A DNA stretch of 64,000 nucleotides from contig NC_092013.1 of assembly GCF_042242105.1 (NCBI RefSeq), positions 12,765,618-12,829,617 of the forward strand, given 5' to 3'. Origin of the DNA: Pempheris klunzingeri. Lineage: Eukaryota > Chordata > Actinopteri > Acropomatiformes > Pempheridae. The notes below the pieces were generated by a model. It worked only from the letters and a program-made list of their open reading frames with translations. It searched no databases and had not been told where the DNA came from. A program made the translations under genes and the position numbers. Below, one piece after another: positions 24,421 to 37,213 of the stretch (positions are counted from its first letter, which is position 1; each line of letters starts with the position of its first letter).

Positions 24421-25500
24421 GGTGTAAATCAGAACTCTGTATGAACAGGAGTAATACTGTTTGTGTTGCAGGCTCTTTCTAATCTCATCCAAAATATCTA
24501 TAAAAATATCACAACCATCTAGTTACATAGACATGAAGAAAGTCTGCACTTATGGTTGTGTTTTTGGGACATTTAACAGTTGTGTATTTGGCACAAGTCC
24601 ACAGTTCACCTTTTTTCAAATACTGCAGAACTGGCAAGTATGTAGATCAATAATTGAGACATGTCAAAGGTGTTTTTAGGTCTTAAAGAAATATTCGCCA
24701 TTTGAAACTTCTAAAATGCACATCTTTGTGCATCCTTTTGATAATCACATGCAAGGGATCCTCATGGGTTTCATTGTGTGTTTTTAAAAAAAAAAAAAGT
24801 ATCTGCCTCAAATCAATATTGATCAGGCTCCAGTTCAATGCAATGGGCTGTGATTAAATCCTATCTAGGTGAAGCTTATGTTCAATATTTGACACAGATG
24901 TTGATTCAACTGTATTACTTAAGCCAGTGGTGGAAATGGATTGTGTTATTTAAGTTTCTAATATCTTGCTCTCATGTGTATGGAACTGGACAAAGTAAGT
25001 GGTAGATTTTAAGATTTAATCTAAAAACTGATTTCTAAAATGTATCACACTTATGCAAAAACAAATACTCCCCAAAGTGATAGTCAACCATTAATTCATA
25101 TCTGCAGATATTAGAGGTTGGTATTATCAATAATAGAGGGTTATACATGTATGAGGGTCTACTCATTTGATTTCGTTCATATTTAATTTTACAAGTATCC
25201 TTTGTAGTGAAGCCAGAAGTTAACCTTGAGTGACTTGTGCAGCATTATGCTGCACATGTGTGTTGAATGGGGCTCACAGGCTGCAGCAGAGGGGATTTTT
25301 TTTTCTCCGTGTATGTGAAGCCCCCTCCCCCATCCGACCACAAACGCACCAGGCAGGAAGAGACCTGCGTGCTCACATTTTGGCTCAAAGACATGAAGGA
25401 CCCCTGCGGTGCTGGAGCTCCACTCCTCTGGTGTGACTGCCATGAAATGAAAGCAGCATTAATACAAACACTACCAGCATTTAAACCCCCCAGAGGAGCG
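24421..25500. other. Intergenic spacer, eif4enif1 to patz1
   Basis: AT-rich sequence. I see no conserved coding frame. In human this interval holds DRG1, and no DRG1 exon is visible here on either strand. Confidence 0.6.
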
Positions 25501-25505
25501 CATAT

Positions 25506-25530
25506 TTATATTTATATATATATATATATT
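25506..25530. repeat. (TA)n microsatellite
   Basis: An AT dinucleotide run in the patz1 upstream region. Confidence 0.85.
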
Positions 25531-25775
25531 ATCTGTCCCCACAAACCAAGAGCGACCCCCACCCCTGAAGAAACCAGGGTCAAAGTTCACAGGAAGCTGG
25601 GGGGCTGCCATTTTTCCCTGCTGCTACTGCTAACGGTTAACGTTAGATGCTAAAACGACGGGGAGGGGCGGCTGGTGTTGGATCCTGTAGCTAGCTGAGC
25701 GAAATCCTCACACAAAAACCCGTCATTTCTCCCACCGTTGTCGCTAACAACCATTGTTACTTGGATGAATTCGGC
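25531..25775 (+). promoter_or_regulatory. patz1 promoter / 5' UTR
   Basis: GC content rises sharply and a Sp1-type GC box (GGGGAGGGGCGG) begins at 25660. The block runs directly into the CpG-rich first exon. No TATA box is placed near a likely start, which suggests a CpG-island promoter. Confidence 0.5.
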
Positions 25776-25787
25776 ATGGAGAAGGTA
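25764..25787 (+). CDS. Overlapping 7-codon uORF at the patz1 start
   Basis: ATG AAT TCG GCA TGG AGA AGG TAG starts 12 bases before the patz1 ATG in another frame and ends just after it. It could lower initiation at the main start. The main ATG (GGCATGG) has a good Kozak context, while this one (TTGGATGA) is moderate. Confidence 0.4.
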
Positions 25788-28700
25788 GCGGAGCCGTCTT
25801 GGACTTCTTCGTACACCTACCAGGTGAGCAAGCACAGTGCGGAGATGCTACACAACCTCAACATTCAGAGGAAAGATGGAGGCAGGTTCTGCGATGTGGT
25901 CTTACGCGTCGGCGAGGAGAGCTTCCCTGCCCACAAAGCGGTGTTAGCCGCCTGTAGCGAGTATTTCGAGTCGGTCTTCAGCCGCCAGACGGAGGGCGAC
26001 GGCGACGCCAAGGAGCTGGAGATGCACACCATCAGCCCGAAAGTTTTTAAAGACGTTTTGGACTTCGCCTACACCTCCAGGATTGTGGTGCGACTGGAGT
26101 GCTTCCCGGAGTTGATGACAGCTGCCAAGTTTCTCCTGATGCGGTCCGTCATCGAGATATGCCAGGAGGTGATCAAACAGTCCAACGTGCAGATCCTAGT
26201 CCCGACCTCACGGGGAGGAGACGCCAGCCTTTTCCAGGCCACCGGGGCCACGGAGCTGGGCTTCCCGGTGGCACAGGATCTGGTGAACGGAACGGGAATG
26301 CTGGTGAACGGTCAAAGCTTTGCTAACAATGCACAAATGCATGTGGACGGTGGCGGAGACGCCGCCGTCGTGTTGCTGGAGGACGGCGGCGAGACGTCGG
26401 TGCCGATGCTGGAGCCCGTCGAGGGACTGCCCGTGTCCCCATCCACGGAAATACCGGGGAACGCGTTTCAGCACGACGCTGGCTCCCCCGGGTCGAAGAG
26501 GAGCAGGGGGAGACCAAAGAAGGCTGGCGCGGCGGTGGAGGCTGTGCACTTTAATCACAGCACCCAGAAAGACAATGGGCTGTTTCCTTGCGGGACTTGC
26601 GGGAAAGCTTTCACAGAGGCATCCCGCCTGAAGAACCACGAAGCGCAGCACGGAGCCAACACCGGCGGTGTAAACAGCGTCGGTGACAGCCTGTCAGCGG
26701 CGGGCGGCATTTCTTTAATGTCCCAGCCAGGGTCGGTGGAAAACGGCGTGCAGTTACACGGAGGGCTGACGCTGGACAACGGCCGCAAACGGGAGAGGAC
26801 CAGACGGCACGTCGGCTGTGACATTTGCGGTAAAGTTTTCCGCGACGTTTATCACCTGAACCGACACAAGCTCTCCCACTCCGGAGAGAAGCCGTACGCG
26901 TGCCATGTGTGCGGACTCCGGTTCAAACGCAAGGACAGGATGTCATACCATGTGCGGTCCCATGACGGGTCAGTGGGCAAACCGTATGTGTGCCAAAGCT
27001 GTGGAAAAGGTTTTTCACGGTGAGTTTACCTTGATTTTCTACACTGACTGCATGTCCCGTGTTTTGGAGGTGTAGGAAAAACAACGCTGCCACTGTGCCT
27101 CAATGCCCCGGATTCCCAAATAATCCAGGACACCCTGCACAGTTTGCAGTGTTGTTTATCATTCTGATCATAGGTGCCAGTCTGCATACGAGATATCTAA
27201 AAGGTATACGAGATATACGAGATAGTATCTAAAAGGAGAGCAACTGGAGCTGTTAAGTGAGCACTCACAGCCACGAAACGGTGAAACCACAAAGCAGAAA
27301 CTGATGGAGGCAGATCATGTCAGCCCTGCTTCATCTGTATTGTCTGTGATTTTCAGAAGGCCACTCTCTGCAAACCCTAGCACGCTCTTAACTGTTGTCC
27401 TACACAAACTTTTCAGCTTCTGTTGTTTGAAAACTGCACAACTCTTCCAGATTAACTTGTCATCTGTGTATTTGTGTAATTTTGGCTTCAACCACTCATA
27501 CCAGGCAGTTTCCCAGGCTCAGTGTTCCCAGGCCCTGCTGCAGACTCACTGTCACCCCCTACTGCTTTGGAGGCTGAAATGCATGCAGATGATAAAAGAA
27601 AGGAAGTCACTAATAGTTGCATGCTAACTCCAGTCCCTTGTAGTTGGTTTACTACAATGAAGACAACCCTTACCACGGAGAGTGTTTTTGGATTCATTAT
27701 ATTAGCGCTTGGCAGCTGAAAGGTTACAGTGCATGCCACATAACCACATCCACAGTTTTCATGTCTGCCTCTCCACTACGGGTTGTCTGTCCAATACAAG
27801 GCCAAAAAATATATTTAGTAAGATTTGCTTTTATTTTTGGAACTCTTCCAACATATTTAACGACTGTTATTAATACTTCTTTATTATGTCATGTAGTTGA
27901 CTTGTGTTTGGCTGCAACAGTGTTGTCCCTTTCCACAGTGAAGAAGGACATCTGAACCAGAAAAATATATCAAATTAATTTGTCACTTCATTTATTCTAT
28001 GGTACCTCGACCAGGAATAGATTTTGCAGTTACTAACCCCAAAGTAAAGCGCTTACTTGTGCTGCATTACTTTTACATTTTATTGTTTTCTATTTTTTTC
28101 TCGATGTGACCGTCACGTGGCAAAGTACATCAGTCAGCCTCTGATATTTTACAAGATGAATGTAGTGACTCCACACAAATGTAATACTTGTAAACATGAA
28201 GACGATGTGGATGTGAATCCGTGGTCACAAAGTCACAAGTGAATAACTGAGCATGTGGTGTATATTAGGGGTGATCATTTCACATGTTGGTTTGCACGCA
28301 AAGTCCAACACCCATTCGAGTGCTTATGCTTACTTTAAGTTGCTACTCTTCAGTAAGTAATTCAGTTGTGACTTTAGCATCTTCAGATCTGTGACAATGT
28401 ATTATAAGTTAGTCATAGATGGACTTTTTGTTATTAATGTTGTTAAAGTTAATTTCCTTTTTTCTTTCAGACCAGACCACCTGAATGGACATATCAAACA
28501 GGTTCACACAACAGAGAGACCCCACAAGTGCCAGGTAATGTTTCGGATCTATATATCAGAGTTCATATATTATTAAAAAAACAAAACAAAGCTAATGGAG
28601 GTTTTATACTATAATATATGAGAAAGGTGTCAACATGTTAATTTCTGTATTTCAGATTTGTAATGCCTCCTTTGCTACAAGAGATCGCCTCCGGTCACAC

Positions 28701-31700
28701 CTTGCATGCCATGAGGACAAAATCCCCTGCAAAGTTTGTGGCAAGTTTCTGCGAGCTGCCTACATGACGGACCACCTCAAGAAACACAGTGAAGGAACGC
28801 ATAACTACTGTGGCATTTGCAACAAAGGTAATTGTTTTAAGTACCTCGGCGTGCATCACACTGTTACAAGCTCCCCTGAAACGCCTCTGTCCCACGTCCA
28901 GACACACATTCAGTCGGGACTGAAGTCATGGACACTCGGAGCATAAAAACTTTGCTGTTGTCTGGTTTTGGTATTTGATTGGCTCTGCTGTGTTTAGAAA
29001 GGTAACAACGGTCTGGACTTATGTTCACGCCATTGCAATTGATATACTTTTCTTTTGGAATTACGTCATTTGTACTGTAAAGGTATATCCCAGCGCTGTC
29101 ATGAAGGTCATCGGTGTGACGTGAATGCATACTATATGCAAACTATAATAACGAAGCTCCATTATCTGAGCTGACTCGTGTGCAAATGTTGAACCACGAT
29201 CTGGCAATGCCATGAGTGCAAGTGACATAGCAGATAAAACACGTCCGTGCATGTCATTAACTCTATTGTTTACCTCACAAGAATTGATAAAGTGGAAATT
29301 ATTAGCACTGTCAAGGGATTTTCTGATGACATCCCACTGCTTCCAGACAAAAGTGAAGCCTCTGCGTGTTCTGTCTCACTGTGTCTTTCTTTTTTGTTAA
29401 TTTGTCGGTATGAACGAGATATCTACCTACCGAGGCTATTATTTCTCAGTTTCTGAAATTGGTGGTATAATTTCTTCCATCAACACTGAAATGGGTTGTA
29501 AAAAAGTTGCAATGTATTTGACGTTAATGTTTATTTTCTGCCCAGACAAAGGAGGGAGTATAACAAAAGGAAGCACCCCAACACCCCCCTTGCTTCCTGA
29601 TTTGATGGTGCTTCCCACAATTAAGTGAACATTATCCACTGCGTTATTGACGTTTCAAATGCATTTTCCACTCTGAGACAACTCGACCGCATATCAAATC
29701 AAGCGCTTCCTAAGCTGACAGCCAGAAACAGGTGATCAAGATGTTTTGGCTTCACTTTTGGGGAGCTGTCATGCCGCTGCTCCACCCTGCAGCGGTGGCC
29801 TGTGCAAAGATTTCCTGGATGCTGCTTCTGCAGTTGAGAGTTGAAAGTGGAAGAGTAATTTATGCCAGAGAGCAGATGGGCAACAAGAAAATCAAAAAAA
29901 AAAAAAAAGTCAGATTCAGGGCAAGTGGTGTTAAGCAGGAACTAAAAATGCAAAGAATGCCTGACAGCAAGCAAGACGACTAACTTGTTTGGTAACAATA
30001 CCTCAGCGCCAACGCAGACATCCACAAAAAAAGCCACAATGTACAGCAGGTCACCTTCTAATTTTGGGTTAAAAGTTTTGGTACAACTCTGTTGATATTT
30101 TGCTTCTAGGAGATGTGTTGTGAATAAGGAGCAGTCTGATTCTGATGTAAAGATTTGTACATTAGCAGGAGTGTTGCACAACATGGAGGTGAAAGCAATG
30201 TTATGACTATTTAAATGTGACAGTGCAATAAAATATAACTCTAAAATCAATGAATAATGGTGATTAAAAATAGTGATCTTGGTATTAATAAATATAAATA
30301 ATTGTGATCATCATTTTGGTCATAATCATGCACCCCTATTAAATGCACATACTAAATATGACAAATATGTCTGAAATGTGCTTTTATCTTGTGCATAAGT
30401 CCTTGGTGATTCACACTGAGAATGTTTTTCAGGCTTTCCCAGGCGTCTATTTTTTTTATGCTTATGGAGCATACACACTAGAGTCCGTCCCTGGCCGTAC
30501 CTTTTTTCTTCACTGATACATCCTTCATTTATACTGGGGTCCAATGAAAGTGTTCTGATTTACACAAGTGCGCTTTGTGCACAAGACAATAAGAGCAATG
30601 TTACATTTACAAGTACGAGTATAAACAAGATAAGAAATGGGAAATGTAAAAACTGCAGCCGAAATGATGGATAAAGTGGATTAAAGGGCAAAAGATAAAA
30701 GAACCGACAATAAATAAATAAATACAATCCAAGACAGTGGAGAGAAGCTGAGTTAAAACAAAATACATCTGCTGAGGTGTTTTTTCATGGAAACCTTATA
30801 AGCTACCAGAAATATAGCCTGCTTGTGTACCTGCAGATGAATTAGTTTACAACCAAAGAGTGAAACAAGGTTAAATGTACTGTGATTATTTCTTACAGAA
30901 CATCTCTTTATAATGTGAGTCACACGTTTGCTCAAGACAGGAAGATCAATTTTTGCCTCTTGCCTGCAATATAGTGACGCTCTTCACTGTTGAGAGATGA
31001 GTGATGGACATTAATTTAACTCCCCCTCCATTAATCATCAATGTCCCAGAGTTATTTTTGGTCAGACCAACGAGGACATCTGTCGGATTGCTGACATCAA
31101 ATAGCCCGTCATGGTCTAACAGGATGCCCCTCCTCATCGCCAAGGCCTCGAGTGTGTCAAACAACTGCCTTGTTCTTTGTTCTTCTGGTCCCAGGTTTCT
31201 CCACTGCGTCCTACCTTAAGGTGCATATAAAGACACACCATGGCTCTCCATTGTCCCCCTCTGCCACAATGCACACCTTCCCTGAGCCAAGGGGGGAACT
31301 GCAGATGCACAACGGCAACCCTTACCACATGGGACGCCGGTGCTCAGTGGAAGGCAAGCAGCCGCCCGCCCCATCCCAAACTTTCATGTTTCTGGCTTTC
31401 ATTTGCTCTGCTGCTTTTTGGAGAAACATGCTGCTGCATCTTTGTGTATGTTTAAAACACGAGCATACGTCAACCTCTGCTGCCAAGCTTTTGCTGAAAC
31501 ATTTACTTGTGTGCAGTTTCATGTGCTGGTTTGTGTTTCTGCTAGCTAACTGTGGGGGTCTTTTATCCAGATGAAGCAGTGTACACAGAACCTCTCAGTG
31601 GTAATTAGGTAGACAGCTGGAAGCAATGCACACCTCTCTGAGGAGATTTTCTCTACTATTACCTCACTTTTTGGGAATTGGGTATTTAATGTAGACAGTT

Positions 31701-34700
31701 CCTAGGGTCACATACAGCAACTGAACGGGTGGAGGTTGTCTAGACTTCATCGTTGATGACTTTTGAGTGCTAAGTCACTTCTGCTTTTTCTTTGTATGTG
31801 TGTGTCTGTCCAGCATGGCCATGGCATCGTATGGTTAATGGTGTCTGTTTCTGCTTGGCTGGTCCGTCAGCAGTTGTTCAACAATGCACAGTTGTTGCAT
31901 GATCGTCTTAATGTATACTCCATTTGCTCTGGATTCATTGAAACTTGTAAAGTTGTGCCATTTTTTGGGGCAGCAGCAGCAGTAGTATAGAGACAGTGCA
32001 CAGTGACCTGTGAGCCACGGCCACGATCACGATTGGCAAAAAAAAACATGGAAGACAGTCTTTGTGTGTTGATTGTACTTGTACCTGAATGAGACAACAC
32101 ATGAGCTGAGAGCATTGATAAATATGGTATTCGGCCAATTACCAAACTAAGGTTATGTGCCACCTAGTAAATCATTAAAACTGATCATGCTCTGTCACTT
32201 ATTTAACAATAAATTGCATTATGGTAGACATGCAGCAGGTGCTGTTAACATATAGTCTTCAATAGATGTTAGTTTTATCATTTCTTTTAGCTTTTTGAGG
32301 TATTTAAAGAAACAAGCCTCTTTTTAACTAGTGATACTGTCACACTCAGTTCCACAAATACAAATTAATTAGCGCAGTACTGACCTTTTTATAATTTCTT
32401 GGCAAGTGGAGACTTAATAGGTATTAGAAGTTAGTGGTTTAGCAGTTTCCTTCAAGCCACTTCAGGATCCAGGATGTTATAATATTAAATCAGTTTTGGT
32501 TTCCAGAGTGTTTGCCAGCAAGTTTGTGACAAAAAACTTGTCAAACTACGACACACATATTCACAGATAACAGAAAAATATAATCAAATGATTAGTCATG
32601 TTTTTCACGCGTGTCCTTTGGGCAGCATTATTATAATTTTTATTTGCTTGCTCAGGTCATGCTGTTATGTAGGTTTGCCTATTTTCAAGATTGATTGGCT
32701 TAAGAGAGGCGTTCCTGTAGCTACGAGAGGATAATTAGATAATTGGTTGTGGTGTCATTCTGCGGTGATTTCCCCAGATTCTCGTCCTGTTTGAGTGTCA
32801 CTAAATGAGCAGACGTCTTGCTACAGTAGCATTAATGTGTTTTCCGTCAGCACTGTGGACAACAGTTTGGATTTGACTGACTGTCACATATCGAATAAGC
32901 AGTTACCAAGCATGGCTCTGAACCACCAGCTTCAATAAAGCTAATTACTGAAACAGAGAGAGGCTAAATATTTGAACGCTACACATGAAGTGAGCTGGGA
33001 ACTCACAGGATTTGGCACTCACTTGGTTTTAATGATTTAATTCTGAGTGACAAAGCTCTTCAGACACATGAGCACAAAAAAAGCTGAAAATAAGATTCAT
33101 CTTTGGAAATAGCCATGGCCAGACGTGTGTACTGTCACTGTATATACTGCAGTTTCTAAACACTATATGTTGTTATACACAGTATGGGCTTTCCTCACAG
33201 GGATATAATGACATGTTACAGCAGGACAACCAGGTGTAACTATTAACATTAATGATGACTCTCTGCCAGCATGCGCACTAGCAGGGTCCTCACAGTGCTA
33301 CACTTACATACAGTGTCATTTTTAATGTTTTTAATTACGCCTGTGTTTACCAAGTCAAACCGTCAACTGTGACAAAGGTCTGTACTCAAATGACACATAA
33401 TTTATGTCATTTTGTCAGATTAATGTAGCTTGTTAGTCACATAGATGATTCACATCCATGTTTTTTTTCACAAATATCAAGTTTTAGTCAATTATTTCAA
33501 TAATTATTTACATCACAAATCACAGTTCAGTGATTTGGTATTTGCAGGAAGGGAAAAGAGGAAAAAGATCATTTACTGATCACTGATAGCTTTAGTAATG
33601 AGATTCACCAACACAGATCTATTCAAACAAGGCAACATACCTAGCCCTGCATTGTGTACAGACAGCATTTCAAACACAAGTGATGAAATGAAGGTAATTT
33701 TGTCCATATGGTTTCCGCCGGCCTGTCATGTCTGCCCCCTCTCCCCCTTCCTTTCTCCCTGGCCGGGTGATGTGTAGACCTGTGTGCCAGTCGCCAGCTG
33801 CTTCTCACCTCGTCTGAGGCAGAGGGTCGCTTTCATGGGCTCTCTGGACACCCCGTTCTTCCCCAGCCTGGCCCTCCAGCCATGGGCCTGCAGCCTGAGC
33901 TGCTCATGGGGAAGGCAGGTGGGGCTCCATATTTCTGGGAGTGTCGCTCTGGCGGGTTGCCTGGCTTCCCCGTCCATGGGCCTGTCGCAGGTCAGTACAG
34001 TCCAGCAGGAGGGTGGGTGGGGGCATGGTGCTAGCACTGCCCACTTGTTGGATGAGTGCAGCAATTGTCAGTGGACACTGGGCAAATGGACTGAGATAGA
34101 TGATTGTATAGTTAAATACTGTAGCCACATTTTGAAGGAACTGTGTCTGTTTTTTTGTTTGTTTTTACTATATATGGTGATTGATGTGTAAAATTAATTG
34201 TCTCAGTTTGTTCTACTTGTGCTTGGTGCCTTCTCACTAAAGTTCTCAAGTAATGTTTTGCAGGTGCCAACCAGCTACTGGATTAAAGTTGTATTTGACA
34301 AAACCTGTTTTATAATCCATTTGTCCTAATTCACGCCTCCCTTTCCTCCCATTTTCCCCTCTCTCTGTCTCGCTCTCCGCCATCCTATCCATGTTCTGTT
34401 TACCACAGACGGGCAGGAAAACGCTGGGAAATGTCCTCATCTGGAGTCAGAAGAATCAGATCCTTCATTTGGGGAGTTGTCCAACGGTGACGAGCTGAAA
34501 TCTCCACACAAACCTGACGGGCCGGAGCTCGAGATGCCCTCTTTAGCCTGTAACGGAGCCTCTGCGGGGACCTTGGGGTCTCCAGAGGGCTCTAAAGCCA
34601 AGACGGACCCTGAGAAGAAGTTTACCTGCGGCATCTGCGGTCAGGCCTTCCGCACCAAGTCCTACCTCAACAAACACCAGCACAGAGTTCACAAAGCCCA

Positions 34701-34887
34701 GAAGGCCCAGGCGGTTTCAGGGTCAGGCTTAAATGAGCTGACCCCCTCCCTGACCTCCCCCTTCTCCCCTCAACAAAACATGTCTCTGCTCGAGTCATTT
34801 GGCTTTCAGATAGTCCAGTCAGCGTTTGCCTCTTCACTGGTGGATGCTGAGGCAGGTCAAAGTGGAATCGACTTTGGAGGGAAGTGA
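25776..34887 (+). CDS. patz1: BTB/AT-hook/C2H2 zinc finger transcription factor PATZ1
   Basis: Core exons: 25776-27019, 28471-28534, 28656-28827, 31195-31353, 34409-34887 (705 aa). With the in-frame exon 33778-33990 it is 776 aa (human 687). The N-terminal BTB/POZ domain (about residues 18-125: GGRFCDVVLRVGEESFPAHK) mediates dimerisation and corepressor binding. The AT-hook RGRPKK is near residue 245. There are eight C2H2 fingers: four starting in exon 1 (the fourth is completed by exon 2), three more in exons 2-4, and one in the last exon (FTCGICGQAF). The C-terminus SLLESFGFQIVQSAFASSL is nearly identical to human. Known role: a DNA-binding transcriptional regulator in development and lymphocytes. 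The start was chosen because MEK...YTYQVSKHSAEMLHNLN aligns with human MER. The exon 4 donor is GC (GAAG|GCAAGC). The alanine/glycine-rich BTB loop of mammals is largely missing. Confidence 0.95.
27020..28470 (+). other. patz1 intron 1
   Basis: 1.45 kb with no coding signal. Near 27185-27235 the words ATACGAGATAT and TATCTAAAAGG recur as a small imperfect tandem duplication. Confidence 0.5.
28828..31194 (+). other. patz1 intron 3
   Basis: 2.4 kb with no gene seen. The part around 30190-30335 resembles a widespread fish repeat and is listed separately. A read-through ORF from exon 3 ends at 28946, which could be an intron-retention end but has no support. Confidence 0.5.
30190..30335. repeat. 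Degenerate interspersed repeat, ATAATCGTGATTAT type
   Basis: Runs such as AATAATGGTGATTAAAAATAG, AATTGTGATCATCATTTTGG and CATAATCATGCACCCCTATT resemble the end of a common fish DNA-transposon repeat (consensus-like GGGCTGCACGATTATGGCC). It is strongly decayed and the family is not certain. Confidence 0.35.
31354..33777 (+). other. patz1 intron 4 (GC donor)
   Basis: Begins GCAAGC directly after ...GTG GAA G. Phase 1 is needed to join either AC-CTG (33778) or AC-GGG (34409). No GT donor in a usable phase is close. The 2.4 kb inside shows no other coding signal. Confidence 0.7.
33778..33990 (+). CDS. patz1: Extra patz1 exon, 71 codons, phase 1-1 (probable cassette)
   Basis: A strong pyrimidine tract (CTCTCCCCCTTCCTTTCTCC) and TAG acceptor, a 213-base GC-rich open frame, then G|GTCAGT. 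It enters and leaves in phase 1, so it can be included or skipped without breaking the frame. It would encode a glycine/proline-rich stretch with no zinc finger (DLCASRQLLLTSSEAEGRF... GKAGGAPYFWECR...FPVHGPVAG). It would lie between finger 7 and the C-terminal finger. I recall no equivalent in human PATZ1. Whether it is constitutive in fish is unknown. Confidence 0.65.
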
Positions 34888-35201
34888 CACATTTGCTAAG
34901 GTTTTTCGCAAAGCCTCTCATTCTTAGGACAAAGCCGGGTTGCCCAGAGAAGATGCTCTGTATTTGGGAATAACTTTGCCTCAAGACAACTTTTTTCTGT
35001 TTGTTACATTGCTTAATGTGTATCTGACATTTTTGTCACGGACTGCCATACGATTCCTACTTTTTCTACTTTTTTCAGAGTATGAAAAGTGCAAGTACGG
35101 TGTATTTTTCTTTTTAAAGAAATGACATGAAGGCTTTATTTCCTTTATCTGATGTGGATCTGTTGAAGTTATGTACGGTATGCTTTGTTTGTTTTTGGCT
35201 T

Positions 35202-35213
<12 letters not shown>

Positions 35214-35244
<31 letters not shown>
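35214..35244. repeat. (GT)n microsatellite
   Basis: About 15 GT units in the patz1 3' UTR. Confidence 0.95.
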
Positions 35245-35245
<1 letters not shown>

Positions 35246-37179
35246 ATTGAGCTTTCTTAGCTGCACAAATGTTTCTTGACAAGAGATGAGTTATTTACTG
35301 CAATCTTAAAACAAGTAATTACTTATTGTCCGTTAGTGAATTCTGTATTTATGTTCTCTGTGTCATTTAAGAAGGATTTTGTTTTTCTTAAGGACAGTGA
35401 TTCAGTCATTTAGAAGGTTTTCTTTGAATGTTAATTAATCCAAGAAGCATTCCTAACAGGCCCGCGGCATATTTCATGACACGTTTATTTTGAATAATTT
35501 TCTTCGGCTTCATAGCGAGAGTGTCATTGCTTGAGTGACACTTATATCTGTCGAGGACTTTAATGAATTAATATTGACAGGATTACAATTAAGGAGCACT
35601 TTTAAAACATGCACCGATTAAAACCTTTTAACAACTTCCACACAAAACTCATCTGGCACCATAAAAGCTGGCAAAAAATAATTTCAGCTAGAAAACAAAA
35701 GTAGATAATTAAGCTACCTCACAAAAGAAAATTACAGCAGAGGGCTTTGTGTATCACCGCCAATAGCAAATTCACAAATGGAAAAACAATGAAAAAGAAG
35801 AAATGCTATTAGAGAGTGTCAGTAGAAAAAAACCTTTTATTAAAGCTCCAATAGCACTACAGCTGTCAGATTTTTAACAATGCTTGTAGTCCTACTGGTG
35901 GAACTATCTGTTTTTTCATTATTTAAGCAAATATATGTATAATGAATTACAACATTTCGGAGTTTAGGAGAGGAAAGCCATTATTATTATGATCTTGACT
36001 GTGTACAGGAATATCCTTTTGGAAATGATTTTCTTTTTTAAACCTGTAACTATTGCCTTGAAACATGCCTTGAGCTTGTTAGGAATGAGCTTTGTATCTC
36101 CCCAACAATGACAAGGTTTCCAAGCCTTTTTTGTTAGGTATTAAATCAGTTGTGTACATTAAACAGGGACTAAGGTCAGGTATATTTTCAGTATATATTT
36201 TGAGAAATGTAGAATATATTTTATTAACTTATTCATGCCCTTGGTTTTGTGTACAGTTTTTTTTTTTTTAAATTGTCAAACAAAATTCTTGTGATTTGCA
36301 AATTTTTGACCATTTTTCACTCTAAATTATGGTGAATGGAGATGTGTGGTTATGTGTGTGCTGTGCAACAGCTAGGAGGCGAGAAGGAATTGCACCCTGA
36401 TCCAACAGCCTCTGGACTGACTTGTAACTTTTACAGAGTCAAATAATTAAGCTCACTTTAACTTTCCCATGTTTTTTTATCGCCTGCACTTCTTGTACCG
36501 CTCACTCATTTCCTGTCAGATTTGCTTGTGCTATTAGTAGATGACACGTCTTGTGTTTGCACTAATAGTCGCTAGGTTAAAGCACAAGCTATCCATCTGG
36601 GCGTCTTTATAGTGAAAATGTGTTTTAAAAAACATTGAATCCAAAACATTCCTGTGAAGAGAACAGACTTAATTGATTGGCCAAATCAATAAGCAATGGG
36701 AGCTTCACACCCTTTTTACTTTCCACTTGAAATCTCGTTCTACGTCCACCTTAATGAAAACATTTCTTAGATGCTGAATTGGTTTTACATCTTAAAAACA
36801 TCTGACAAGATGTGATTGATCAGAAACAAATTGTATGTGAAGATTGTCCCCTGTAAGTAAAGCTAAATTTGGTTTGAACACAATCAAAAATGCAATCGCA
36901 GTCCCCTTTTACAATCATGACACACATTGTCTTGGTTTTGTAGTTACTTAAACGCAAACCAAGCAATCACTATCAGAAATTAGAGGAAACTGGCATCAAA
37001 GCGGTGCTGGCATTTGCAAGAAGAGTTTGACACTAAAATACAAATATAAAAGTATCCAAAATAAAGTATTTTAGCTTATTGACCTCTCGTAGAACTCGCA
37101 CAGCAGTTGATTAACATCTTTCTTTGACCCATGGGTCAGGGTTGTGTCACACTCCAAATCAAACGCAGTCCAACAGTGA

Positions 37180-37181
<2 letters not shown>

Positions 37182-37212
<31 letters not shown>
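37182..37212. repeat. (GT)n microsatellite
   Basis: About 15 GT units in the patz1 3' UTR. Confidence 0.95.

Positions 37213-37213
<1 letters not shown>

Noticed and set aside
25761-25775. patz1 start at 25761
   Set aside because: That codon is TTG. The ATG at 25776 has a good context and aligns with the human start.
26208-26651. 147-codon minus-strand open frame
   Set aside because: Antisense to the GC-rich patz1 exon 1; typical shadow ORF.
33726-34064. 112-codon minus-strand open frame over the patz1 extra exon
   Set aside because: The plus-strand frame has matching splice phases and GC-rich third positions; the antisense frame has no support.
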